A stretch of 64,000 nucleotides of DNA, taken from assembly GCF_042643165.1 (NCBI RefSeq), contig NZ_JBHRSH010000002.1:744001-808000 (forward strand), in the 5' to 3' direction. Below, piece after piece: positions 34,556 to 42,589 of this stretch (position 1 is the first letter of the stretch; each line of letters opens with the position of its first letter). The translations under genes and the position numbers were made by a program. This DNA is from Hyphococcus aureus (lineage in GTDB: Bacteria; Pseudomonadota; Alphaproteobacteria; Caulobacterales; Parvularculaceae). The notes under the pieces were generated by a model. That model was not told where the DNA came from. It saw only the letters and a program-made list of their open reading frames with translations, and did no database searches.

Positions 34556-36121
34556 ATGACGGCACCTTTACCCGAAGGCGTATCAGCTGAAGCCATGAAC
34601 AGCGCTATAGAGCGGTTCCGGCGCATTGTCGGCGATGAATGGGTGTTCATGGACGAAAACCTCTCGCCCTATGACGACCCCTATACCATCTCCAACAATG
34701 AAGACGACTACAAAGCCTATGCGGCCATCGCCCCGCATTCCACCGAACAGGTTCAGGAAATCGTCCGTGTGGCGAATGAGTTTGGCGTGCCGTTGTGGCC
34801 GGTCTCGCGCGGCAAGAACTTCGCCTATGGCGGCGCGGCACCAGTGATGTCGGGAACCATTGTTCTCGATCTCAACCGCATGAACCGCATTCTCGAAGTA
34901 AATGAGGAATTCGGCTACGCCCTCGTTGAGCCCGGCGTCAGCTATTTTGACCTTTATAATTACATTCAGGAAAAAGGTCTCAAGCTGTGGATCGACGTGC
35001 CCGATCCGGGCTGGGGCTCGGTTATCGGCAACGCGCTCGATCACGGCATCGGCTACACGCCCTATGGCGATCACTTCGCCATGCAATGCGGCATGGAAGT
35101 GGTGCTTCCCAACGCAGAACTGATCCGCACCGGCATGGGCGCGATGCCCGGCAACAACACCTGGCAGCTCTTCAAATATGGCTTCGGGCCCTATGTGGAC
35201 GGCATGTTCTCGCAGTCGAATTTCGGCATCGTCACCAAGATGGGCATCTGGCTGATGCCGGAGCCTGCGGGATACCGTCCCTATCTCATCACTTTCGAAA
35301 ACGAAGACGACATTGAAACCGTTACTGAACGACTGCGGCCCTTGAAAGTCAGCGGCGTGATCCAGAACGGCGCCACGGTCAGAAGCCTCGTTCTCGACGC
35401 AGCGATTACAAAAACCAAAAGCGCTTATTATGACGGCGACGGGCCGATCCCGCCCAGCGTTGCGAAAACCATGATGGCCGATCTCGATCTCGGAATGTGG
35501 AATTTCTGCGGCGCCCTATACGGTCCTCCCCCCTTGATGGATACGCTGTGGACGGCGATCCGCGATAGTTTCGCCGATATTCCGGGCGTCAAATTCTATT
35601 TTCCCGAAGACCGGCGGCACAAATTCGATCTGCTTTTACATCGCGCCGAAACCATGCGCGGCGTGCCAAAGCTCACCGAGTTTAACTTCCTCAACTGGGA
35701 CGGCGGCGGCGGCCATGTGGGCTTTTCACCGGTCTCGCCGATCACCGGCGCTGACGCGATAAAGCAATATTACATGGTCTCGAACCGCGTCCGTGAATAC
35801 GGCTTCGACTATATGGGCCTTCTCGCCATCGGCTGGCGCGATCTCCATCATGTGACAGTGATCGTTTACGACAAGAAAAATCCGGATGAGCGCAAAAAGC
35901 TCGACGACCTCTTCAATGTGCTCGTCGATGAAGCGGCGGCCGAAGGCTACGGCGAATACCGCACTCATATTAAATATATGGACCGCATCGCCAAGACCTA
36001 TAGCTGGAACAACAATTCGCTCTGGAAGATGCACGAAACGATCAAGGACGCCCTCGATCCGAAAGGCATTCTCGCGCCCGGCAAGTCCGGCATCTGGCCG
36101 AAAAACCGGAGGCAGTCATAA
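34556..36121 (+). CDS. VAO/PCMH-family flavoprotein (4-alkylphenol dehydrogenase type, PchF-like)
   Basis: A 521-residue flavin oxidoreductase of the vanillyl-alcohol oxidase / p-cresol methylhydroxylase family, expected to hydroxylate or dehydrogenate 4-alkylphenols. The FAD-binding front half shows WPVSRGKNFAYGGAAPVMSG, LVEPGVSYFDLY and GNALDHGIGYTPYGDH. The C-terminus has GEYRTHIKYMDRIAKTYSWN and LDPKGILAPGKSGIWP. The Tyr-Arg of YRTH matches the phenolate-binding pair of VAO (recollection). WRDLHHVTVIVY provides a His pair where VAO links FAD to His, whereas PchF uses Tyr; an alignment is needed. The cytochrome gene overlaps its stop by one base (TAATG), so electrons probably go to cytochrome c rather than oxygen. 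No signal peptide is seen. Confidence 0.88.
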   Translation: MTAPLPEGVSAEAMNSAIERFRRIVGDEWVFMDENLSPYDDPYTISNNEDDYKAYAAIAPHSTEQVQEIVRVANEFGVPLWPVSRGKNFAYGGAAPVMSGTIVLDLNRMNRILEVNEEFGYALVEPGVSYFDLYNYIQEKGLKLWIDVPDPGWGSVIGNALDHGIGYTPYGDHFAMQCGMEVVLPNAELIRTGMGAMPGNNTWQLFKYGFGPYVDGMFSQSNFGIVTKMGIWLMPEPAGYRPYLITFENEDDIETVTERLRPLKVSGVIQNGATVRSLVLDAAITKTKSAYYDGDGPIPPSVAKTMMADLDLGMWNFCGALYGPPPLMDTLWTAIRDSFADIPGVKFYFPEDRRHKFDLLLHRAETMRGVPKLTEFNFLNWDGGGGHVGFSPVSPITGADAIKQYYMVSNRVREYGFDYMGLLAIGWRDLHHVTVIVYDKKNPDERKKLDDLFNVLVDEAAAEGYGEYRTHIKYMDRIAKTYSWNNNSLWKMHETIKDALDPKGILAPGKSGIWPKNRRQS

Positions 36122-36579
36122 TGACCCGCACGCTTTCCTTCGCCGCCTGCGCCAGCCTGTTCGCCCTCACAGCCTCGTGCGGCGGCGCTGACGATGACGC
36201 GGCGCGCGTCATTACGCCTGGCGCCGAAAGCGCTGAATCATCGACAACGCAAACCGCCGCCGAGCCCGAGGCGGCAAAGCCGCAAACCGCTTTTGTCGCA
36301 GGTGAAGATCCGGCGCGACCGGCCATGACCGGCAAGCAGATCTTCGACGCACAATGCTCCTATTGTCATGCTGCGGGCGAAGAACATCCAGGCACGTTCC
36401 AGCTTGGGGCGACCCGCGGCGCCGACTACGCCGTGCTGGAGGCGCGCGAAGACCTGACGTCGGATTATGTGAAATATATCGTCCGCAACGGTCTCAACGG
36501 CATGCCAACATTCAAGCCGACCGTGATTACGGATGCGGAACTGGATGCGTTGGCGGGCTATCTCGGCAAAGCCGACTAA
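36121..36579 (+). CDS. Lipidated c-type cytochrome, partner of the PCMH-like flavoprotein
   Basis: A 152-residue monohaem cytochrome c. It has a lipoprotein signal (LFALTASC, Cys20), a 45-residue Ala/Glu/Thr linker, the haem motif CSYCH at about 79-83 and the axial methionine in NGLNGMPTFKP. It should accept electrons from the flavoprotein in the periplasm while tethered to the membrane, and pass them to the respiratory chain. The known PchC subunits are soluble (recollection), so lipid anchoring is a variation. The ATG overlaps the flavoprotein stop (TAATG), showing tight stoichiometric coupling. It is convergent with the HET-C-like gene. Confidence 0.9.
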   Translation: MTRTLSFAACASLFALTASCGGADDDAARVITPGAESAESSTTQTAAEPEAAKPQTAFVAGEDPARPAMTGKQIFDAQCSYCHAAGEEHPGTFQLGATRGADYAVLEAREDLTSDYVKYIVRNGLNGMPTFKPTVITDAELDALAGYLGKAD

Positions 36580-36599
36580 TCCGCCAACGCGCTCGTGCG

Positions 36600-39518
36600 C
36601 TAATCTCCGTACAATTCGAAGAGCTGTGACTGGCGTCCGTCAATACAGGTCGCAATCTGCAACCTTGCGCCATCGGCGGTCGAACCATTTTGTACCTCCA
36701 GGCATTTGCCGAGCTGACCGAAGCGCAGTCTGAAACCGTCATTCACCGGCTCCAGGCGCCAGAGACGATCCGCCTGCATCAAACAGGCATTGTGATGGAT
36801 CGCCGTTCCATCACTCACATCCGCGCCAACAGGCTCCATGCATTTGGGGCCCGCCGGCGCAGCGGCGAAACTATGCGGGGCGATGATCAGGAAACTGTCA
36901 GGCCCTGCGGAGCCCAACACCCATTTCTGCGCGCCTGTACGGCAGGTCTGTTGCTCAACGGCCGCGCCAAGGGCGACCGATTCCCCTGCAACGCCGACGC
37001 ATTTTCCGGTCGATGCAACCCTGATCTGAAAACGCGTATTGGGCGCGGGGATGGTTGTCAGCCGGCGCAAATTGGCGCCCATTTCGACTTGCCGAAGAGA
37101 CGGCGCAAAATTCGCGTATCGTCTCGGCGCGCGCCAGTTCGCCGGGCTCGACGGCCATTCCGGCACCGCCGCCACATAAAGCCGCGCCGGAAAGAGCTGG
37201 AAGCGTTGCGATTCATCGCCGCCAATTTCAATCGGGCCGCGCACATTTAAGATATTCCCGACAACGACACCCGCGCCGCGGCTGAAGCCATAAGCGTCAA
37301 TCTCCCCCACCGTCCAGGAGGCGGCGAGCGACCGGCCAAGTTCGTCGAGAAATTTGCTGTTCGCTGAATCTGCGGAGTCATCCACGCCCGTCTTGAAGAC
37401 GGTGAATAAGCTATCGCGTGAGTCTTCGGATTCTTCGTCATGTTCATAAAGCTGAAACGCGAGGACCAGAACGCCCTCGGGCGACAGGTCAAAACTCATC
37501 GACGGCGCAGAGAGCGTGACGGATTCACCCGTATCCACATCCGACAACGGCTCCTGCCGATAATATTGCGTTGCGTTCGTAGCGCCGTTGAGCGGGCTGG
37601 CGGAGAAGAAAAAGAACGGCTCGTCAGAATCAGAGCTCCGATCCCATTCAGATTCAGCGTTGCATTTCAGCGTCGTTGGGCGGATCGTGAAACGCTTCCA
37701 GCCGCGACGGCGCAGATCTTCGCCAAGGCCTTCCGTAGTTGAGGAAACGGTATATTGCAGATCGTAGTCACCGTCTTTCGCGGCGTCGATATTCAAAGCC
37801 TGCACGGCGCCATTCGCGGCTTCGTTAAGCTGCGCATAAGACAGTCTTACAGTTTTCTCGCCGACATAATCCGCCTCCCCGCTGATCAGCGGCAGGAAGG
37901 TTTCCTCCGGATCAGTGAAGATACTGACGATGCTTTCATAAATTTGCTCGCCCAGGGCCTCTAGCACTTCGCCGCCATCGGCCGCGTCATTGATCAGGGT
38001 AAGCCAAGTCGGCCGCTGCGGAAACGGGCCGATCGTGTAAACGTCATTATCGCCTTTCTCGAAATCATTATAGACGAGCAGCCGGTTGGAGCGCAGGCCC
38101 GCATCCTTGTCGGTCGGCATATAGTCGAGTTTGAATTCTTTCGAACCGCCCGGGTATTCAACACGCGCCTTGATGTCGGCGTCGGTGCCAGCGCCCTGAA
38201 GGTCCGCTGTGCGCAACCGCAAACGGATATAATAGCCGTCCGCCTCAGAACCCTGAACCGGATAATCCCCGGCGGAAAGGAACTGGAACGGCAATTTGTC
38301 GAAGTCTTCGAACTGTTCTTCGCGCTGGGCGACAGAAGAATTAAATCCCTGCTTGACTTCGGCCCAGAATTTTCCGTGACGCTGTTTCATGATGGCGTCC
38401 AACACCGCCACCCACTGCGTCGTCGATTCAATCGCCAGAAATTTCGATGTTGCGAAAAGCCGGTCGGAATCGGTGCTGCACTCGCGCGGTTGAATTTTCT
38501 GGCATGCGCCCGTAGACGGCGTTTCTTCGTTACACGCAACGCCGAGATTGGCGACAGCATTGCACTGGGCGAGCGACAGCCAGCCCTCCGACCGGCCTGA
38601 AGCGAAGTTGCCTTCCGCCGTCGTTAACCCGCGCACATTGCCGCCAACTTTCGCAAGCCAGCTATTGTCGAGCGCAATGCCTGGCGGCGCCAGCACAAGC
38701 GCCTCCGCACTCGCTCCTTCGAGAGAAATCTTGGTCGCCTGCCCGCCGCGGCAGTAACGGCGATAGGACTGGCATTGAGGCGCTTCCGCAAAAGGCGTGA
38801 GCCCTGTGCATACCTGCTCCATCACCGGCGCAATCTCAGGCCGGCCAAAAAGGCTGCATTCAAACGACACTTTGCCGTGGCTCGCCGGCGCCGTCGTCGC
38901 CGGCAGTTCATACGCGCCCGAATAGAGCGTTTGCCTTGCACGGCCCTCCGGGGACATCTCATGCCAGGCGCCCCGGCGGCGCTCCGGGTCATCAACCCAG
39001 TTGGAGTGAGAATAAAAATCCTGCACGGCGTGAACGCTGACGCCCAGAATATTATAGGCCGCCGCGTGATCATTATTCTCCGCCGCCCAGAACAATCCCG
39101 CCAGCGCGCCGGAACCGTATCGCACCCAAGTGCTTTCAATCCCCGCAGAACTAAACGTATCGTCGAAATGAAGCTTCGCCAGCTCGTCGAACTGCGCAAA
39201 GCTGGCTTTCAGGCGTTTGTCAAAACCGTCGGGCACACCCTGCGCCCAAAAGATCGGGCTGTATAAGTAAGCGTCGATATAGTCAGCATGCCATGCGACG
39301 GCGGTCGCCGCCTCGCGGCTGAAACCAAGCCCCGGGAAAACCTGCTGCATCTGGTCGTCAGTGATAGCGCGATCGCCGGCGAGCGCGCGATAGGTAATGT
39401 CAAAATGATGAAATGGACGCCCGCTCAGCAAATCTTCACCGCTATAAGCGAAGACCTTCCCCACCGTGAGACTCAAGAAAAGAGTCATCCCTGAAAGGGC
39501 CAGTTTTGACAATTTCAT
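36600..39518 (-). CDS. Large secreted protein: HET-C/zinc-phospholipase-like, PLAT-like and ricin-B lectin regions
   Basis: A 972-residue exported protein (signal peptide MKLSKLALSG...KVFA). Residues about 35-180 carry a His/Asp pattern resembling HET-C and zinc-dependent phospholipase C folds: HHFDITYRA, WHADYIDAYLYSP, HFDDTF and the telling VSVHAVQDFYSHSNWVDD. Residues about 427-500 look like a PLAT/LH2 sandwich (LRLRTADLQGAGTDADI, NDFEKGDNDVYTIG). The last about 144 residues are a ricin-type trefoil with repeats KCVGV...QKWVL, KCMEPV...DRLWRLEP and KCLEVQ...SQLFEL. PLAT and ricin domains bind lipids and sugars, so an envelope- or host-targeting lipase or toxin is a fair inference; catalysis is unproven. 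The start at 39518 follows GGGAG. No immunity or secretion partner adjoins. Confidence 0.75.
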   Translation of the reverse strand: MKLSKLALSGMTLFLSLTVGKVFAYSGEDLLSGRPFHHFDITYRALAGDRAITDDQMQQVFPGLGFSREAATAVAWHADYIDAYLYSPIFWAQGVPDGFDKRLKASFAQFDELAKLHFDDTFSSAGIESTWVRYGSGALAGLFWAAENNDHAAAYNILGVSVHAVQDFYSHSNWVDDPERRRGAWHEMSPEGRARQTLYSGAYELPATTAPASHGKVSFECSLFGRPEIAPVMEQVCTGLTPFAEAPQCQSYRRYCRGGQATKISLEGASAEALVLAPPGIALDNSWLAKVGGNVRGLTTAEGNFASGRSEGWLSLAQCNAVANLGVACNEETPSTGACQKIQPRECSTDSDRLFATSKFLAIESTTQWVAVLDAIMKQRHGKFWAEVKQGFNSSVAQREEQFEDFDKLPFQFLSAGDYPVQGSEADGYYIRLRLRTADLQGAGTDADIKARVEYPGGSKEFKLDYMPTDKDAGLRSNRLLVYNDFEKGDNDVYTIGPFPQRPTWLTLINDAADGGEVLEALGEQIYESIVSIFTDPEETFLPLISGEADYVGEKTVRLSYAQLNEAANGAVQALNIDAAKDGDYDLQYTVSSTTEGLGEDLRRRGWKRFTIRPTTLKCNAESEWDRSSDSDEPFFFFSASPLNGATNATQYYRQEPLSDVDTGESVTLSAPSMSFDLSPEGVLVLAFQLYEHDEESEDSRDSLFTVFKTGVDDSADSANSKFLDELGRSLAASWTVGEIDAYGFSRGAGVVVGNILNVRGPIEIGGDESQRFQLFPARLYVAAVPEWPSSPANWRAPRRYANFAPSLRQVEMGANLRRLTTIPAPNTRFQIRVASTGKCVGVAGESVALGAAVEQQTCRTGAQKWVLGSAGPDSFLIIAPHSFAAAPAGPKCMEPVGADVSDGTAIHHNACLMQADRLWRLEPVNDGFRLRFGQLGKCLEVQNGSTADGARLQIATCIDGRQSQLFELYGD

Positions 39519-39990
39519 GCTTGCTCCCCCGCGCAAAAGCCGAGGTGAAAGCTAGAGCATAAGAAATTTATTGCAACGCAAATCGGTTGCCGCACCTGGA
39601 ATATATCGACGGGCCATTATCCGTTCACATCGTTTCCACAACTGGCGAATCAGAAAAAGCGGCGAAGGCGGATTATGACGCGACGATGAAGTTGCGCTAA
39701 TCCCGGGCGCTGCTTGTCAGGTAATGACCGACGACATTGCGCCCCACTTTCGATCGGGACCGACCCGTAAAAAATCCATCGCCGCAAAGCGCCAACGGCG
39801 CCGCGTCTGACATGCATCGCCTCGGCGTCCAGTTTCTCCGGACAGATCGGCTCATCAGTCACCGACACGTCAAGGCGATCGTTAAAATTGTTCGGATCAA
39901 ATTCGCGCGGCTTTTATCTTGAACGTCATAATGCGGAAAGAACCGGCGCAGCGGCGGCGCCCCCGCGCTATTACACCATGAGACGGTCAC
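39519..39990. other. 472-base gap with possible decayed coding remnants
   Basis: It holds the upstream region of the HET-C-like gene and no complete gene. On the + strand a frame at 39563-39700 lacks a plausible start but has a protein-like end (HLEYIDGPLSVHIVSTTGES, then EKAAKADYDATMKLR, stop). On the - strand, 39730-39895 reads KPREFDPNNFNDRLDVSVT in one frame and FAAMDFLRVGPDRKWGAMSS in another, as if frameshifted. These may be relics of lost genes; I could not name them. Confidence 0.35.
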
Positions 39991-40353
39991 ATGTCCGAGA
40001 GCCACGCCGTATCCGGCGATGAAGAGATAAACTGGTTTTGGGAAGAAATGGAAGGCGACGTCCTCGCGACGCTGACCGCCGACCAGCGCATCGCTATTGA
40101 AAACGCGGTCAGAAAATCCGCCGCCCACGCCCAGCCCGCGGATATGCGGATTTATCTCGGCAAGTATTTTATTCGCATCATCGCCGGCAAGGAACGCCGC
40201 AACAAAGCCCGGCAAAAACAGGACCTGAAGAACAATCCCTTTTTCGCGTCCAAGAATATTCCTGTGCTGATCATCTTTTCGATCTTCTGGATTCCGTCGG
40301 TGCTATATATTGTGGCGTTTCTTAAAAGCGTTCTAAAAAACCTGATCTCATAA
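39991..40353 (+). CDS. Hypothetical single-span membrane protein
   Basis: Unrecognised 120-residue protein. A soluble N-terminal half (WFWEEMEGDVLATLTADQRI, then a basic KERRNKARQKQDLKNN) precedes one hydrophobic segment at about 90-115 (IPVLIIFSIFWIPSVLYIVAF), giving a C-tail anchor with the N-terminus in the cytosol. Codon usage resembles the neighbours. It is monocistronic, convergent with the DUF1192 gene. No function is proposed. Confidence 0.65.
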   Translation: MSESHAVSGDEEINWFWEEMEGDVLATLTADQRIAIENAVRKSAAHAQPADMRIYLGKYFIRIIAGKERRNKARQKQDLKNNPFFASKNIPVLIIFSIFWIPSVLYIVAFLKSVLKNLIS

Positions 40354-40403
40354 TCCGGCGCTGAACAGTCGAAATCCACGCGCCAGCATGGATTGAAACG
40401 GGG

Positions 40404-40598
40404 TCAAAACTTAAACAGCTTTTCCGCCTCTGACCGGGAGTCGCCGCGGTCTGCTTTTGCTTTTTCGCAGCGGATGATCTCGGCTTTCAGGGCTTCAATA
40501 CGCTCATCAAGATCGCCGACGGAAAGCGTATAAAGATCCTGTTTCGCCAAAAATCCCAGCGTCATGTCGGGCTTTTCGTTGAGCGGCTGATCATCCAT
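40404..40598 (-). CDS. DUF1192 family small protein
   Basis: A 64-residue protein (MDDQPLNEKPDMTLGFLAKQ) containing the DUF1192 pattern DLYTLSVGDLDERIEALKAEI and RCEKAKADRGDSRSEAEKLF, mostly one helix. The start at 40598 has GGGGAGG six bases upstream; the frame is open to 40997 but that extension lies over the divergent quinone-reductase gene and its promoter. In alphaproteobacteria DUF1192 genes commonly sit beside this quinone oxidoreductase (recollection). Function unknown. Confidence 0.88.
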   Translation of the reverse strand: MDDQPLNEKPDMTLGFLAKQDLYTLSVGDLDERIEALKAEIIRCEKAKADRGDSRSEAEKLFKF

Positions 40599-40685
40599 GA
40601 CAGAACCTCCCCTTATCGGTGGAGGCGCACTTTGCGTAATCGCACGGCTTAAGGCAAGAATGACGGAAAACAGGGAGTAAATCCA

Positions 40686-41681
40686 ATGGCCGACGCCCTT
40701 CCCGCAACGATGCAGGCAATTGAAATCAGCGAATTTGGCGGCCCCGAGGTCCTCAAACTGACGGAGCGGCCGGTTCCGCGCCCTGAAGGCAATGAGGTGC
40801 TGATCCGCATTACTGCGGCGGGCGTCAACCGGCCGGAGGTGCTCCAGCGCAAGGGCATGTATCCGCCGCCGCCGGGCGCCAGCGATCTGCCCGGCCTTGA
40901 ATGCGCCGGCGTGGTCGCGGCGGTCGGACCGGATGTGAAAGACTGGAAACCGGGCGAGCGCGTCTGCGCGTTGTTGACCGGCGGCGGTTATGCGCAATAC
41001 GCGATCGCCGACGCCGGCTCATGTTTGCCGGTGCCGAAAAACATCACCCTGGAAGAAGCGGCGGGCCTTCCCGAAACCGTGTTCACGGTCTGGGCGAATA
41101 TGTTCGACGACGCCCAGCTTAAAAGCGGCGAGACCCTCCTCCTTCATGGTGCGACCAGCGGCATCGGCGTGACGGCGATCGCCCTTGGCAAAGCCTTCGG
41201 CGCAAAAGTCATCGCCACTTGCGGAACAAAAGAAAAATGCGACGCCGCGCTGAAGATCGGCGCCGATGCGGCGTATCTCTATGACAAAGACGACTGGGAT
41301 GGCGAAGTCGCCAAATCCGGCGGCGCTGATGTTGTTCTCGACATGGCTGGGGGCGATTTCGTCAAACGCAATCTCTCCTGCCTCAATTTCGGCGGACGCC
41401 ATGTCTCCATCGCCATGCTCCGCGGCGCTGAAGCGGAGATCAATATTTTCGTGATCATGCAAAGGCGGCTCCGCCTCACCGGCTCGACGATGAAATCCCG
41501 GCCCTTCGCGGAGAAGGCGCGCCTCGCCGCCGGCATCCGGGCGAAGGTCTGGCCAAAGCTGGAAAGCGGCGATTTCCGGCCGGTGATCGACAAAGTCTTC
41601 CCGCTCGCCGATGCGGCGGAGGCCCACAGCCGCATGGAAGCCGGGGCCCATATGGGGAAAATCCTCCTCAAGGCGCCCTGA
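40686..41681 (+). CDS. NAD(P)H:quinone oxidoreductase, zinc-free MDR type (PIG3-like)
   Basis: A 331-residue medium-chain dehydrogenase without the zinc-binding cysteines. It shows MQAIEISEFGGPEVLKL, VLIRITAAGVNRPEVLQRKG, GLECAGVVAAVG, the nucleotide-binding LLLHGATSGIGVTAIALGKAFGAKVIAT, and the tail GDFRPVIDKVFPLADAAEAH typical of the TIGR02824 quinone oxidoreductase group. It would reduce quinones with NADPH in the cytosol. It is divergent from DUF1192 across 87 bases. Exact substrate unknown. Confidence 0.92.
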   Translation: MADALPATMQAIEISEFGGPEVLKLTERPVPRPEGNEVLIRITAAGVNRPEVLQRKGMYPPPPGASDLPGLECAGVVAAVGPDVKDWKPGERVCALLTGGGYAQYAIADAGSCLPVPKNITLEEAAGLPETVFTVWANMFDDAQLKSGETLLLHGATSGIGVTAIALGKAFGAKVIATCGTKEKCDAALKIGADAAYLYDKDDWDGEVAKSGGADVVLDMAGGDFVKRNLSCLNFGGRHVSIAMLRGAEAEINIFVIMQRRLRLTGSTMKSRPFAEKARLAAGIRAKVWPKLESGDFRPVIDKVFPLADAAEAHSRMEAGAHMGKILLKAP

Positions 41682-41828
41682 CGGCTGTTTTTCGGCGTTT
41701 TCGGCGAAATCCGCCCTCCACCTCGCCTGAAAACGCCATTGGCCTCCTTGGCGCGAGCCCCCAAACGGTTTATATGCCCGGCCAATCGCGTTACTCGCGT
41801 CGCTTTCCCCGAAAATCCGGCGGTTAGC

Positions 41829-41852
41829 GCGGCTTCCCGGAAGGGAGGCCGC
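41829..41852 (+). other. Strong hairpin between the quinone reductase and trcR genes
   Basis: GCGGCTTCCC pairs with GGGAGGCCGC (one G-T pair) around a GGAA loop. TTTTT follows about 10 bases after the stem (about 41862-41866), so this may be a weak terminator for the quinone reductase gene or an element of the trcR leader; trcR starts 39 bases later. Confidence 0.45.
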
Positions 41853-41890
41853 CGCCGAAGGCTTTTTGGATAACCTTACGGAGACATGAC

Positions 41891-42589
41891 ATGGCCGACC
41901 GTCCGCTGATGCCGATCGCAACCGCCGTCTGGCTGATCGACAACACGTCTTTGAGCTTTGACCAGATCGCTGATTTCTGCGGCCTGCACCCCTTGCAGGT
42001 GAAAGGCATCGCCGATGGCGACGTGGCGGCGGGCGTGCGCGGCATCGACCCGATCACCAACCACCAGCTCAACCGCGAGGAAATCGACAAGGGCGAAGCG
42101 GACGACGCCTACCGGCTGAAACTGTCGCGGCCAAAAACAGTTGTCGCGGAAAAACCGCGCAAGGGCCCACGCTACACCCCCGTCTCCAAGCGCCAGAACC
42201 GCCCCGACGCAATCGCCTGGATCGTGCGCAACCACCCGGAAATCTCGGACGCGCAAATCGCCAAGCTACTCGGCACGACGAAAACGACGATTACCTCGGT
42301 GCGCGACCGCTCGCACTGGAACACCGCCAATCTTGAGCCGCGCGATCCGGTCGGTCTCGGCCTTTGCTCGCAAATGGATCTCGACGCCGTTGTCCGCAAA
42401 GCCGCCGCGAAACGCGCCAAGATGCTGAAAGACCAGCCGGAGCTGGACGCCGGTCCGTCGCTGGAGCCGGTCGAGACAACGCTCGCCGAAGACGAAGCCA
42501 ACGAGGCGAAAGAAAAGAAAGTCGATCTCGCCAATGTCTTCGCCGATTTTACCGGCAGCGGCGACGACGACGACAGCGACGAGAGCTAG
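41891..42589 (+). CDS. trcR: DUF1013 protein, TrcR-type RNA-polymerase-associated regulator
   Basis: A 232-residue protein of the alphaproteobacterial DUF1013 family. The product called TrcR associates with RNA polymerase and affects cell-cycle transcription in Caulobacter relatives (recollection). Seen are MPIATAVWLIDNTSLSFDQI with CGLHPLQVKGIADGDVA, GPRYTPVSKRQNRPDAIAWI, and a second helix-turn-helix-like ISDAQIAKLLGTTKTTITSV. The C-terminus is acidic (GSGDDDDSDES). GGAG precedes the ATG. It converges with the SDR gene, overlapping at the palindromic CTAG stop. Confidence 0.9.
   Translation: MADRPLMPIATAVWLIDNTSLSFDQIADFCGLHPLQVKGIADGDVAAGVRGIDPITNHQLNREEIDKGEADDAYRLKLSRPKTVVAEKPRKGPRYTPVSKRQNRPDAIAWIVRNHPEISDAQIAKLLGTTKTTITSVRDRSHWNTANLEPRDPVGLGLCSQMDLDAVVRKAAAKRAKMLKDQPELDAGPSLEPVETTLAEDEANEAKEKKVDLANVFADFTGSGDDDDSDES

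Noticed and set aside
40599..40997. N-terminal extension of the DUF1192 frame
   Set aside because: The extension lies on the reverse of the quinone-reductase gene and its promoter; GGGGAGG before ATG 40598 marks the real start.
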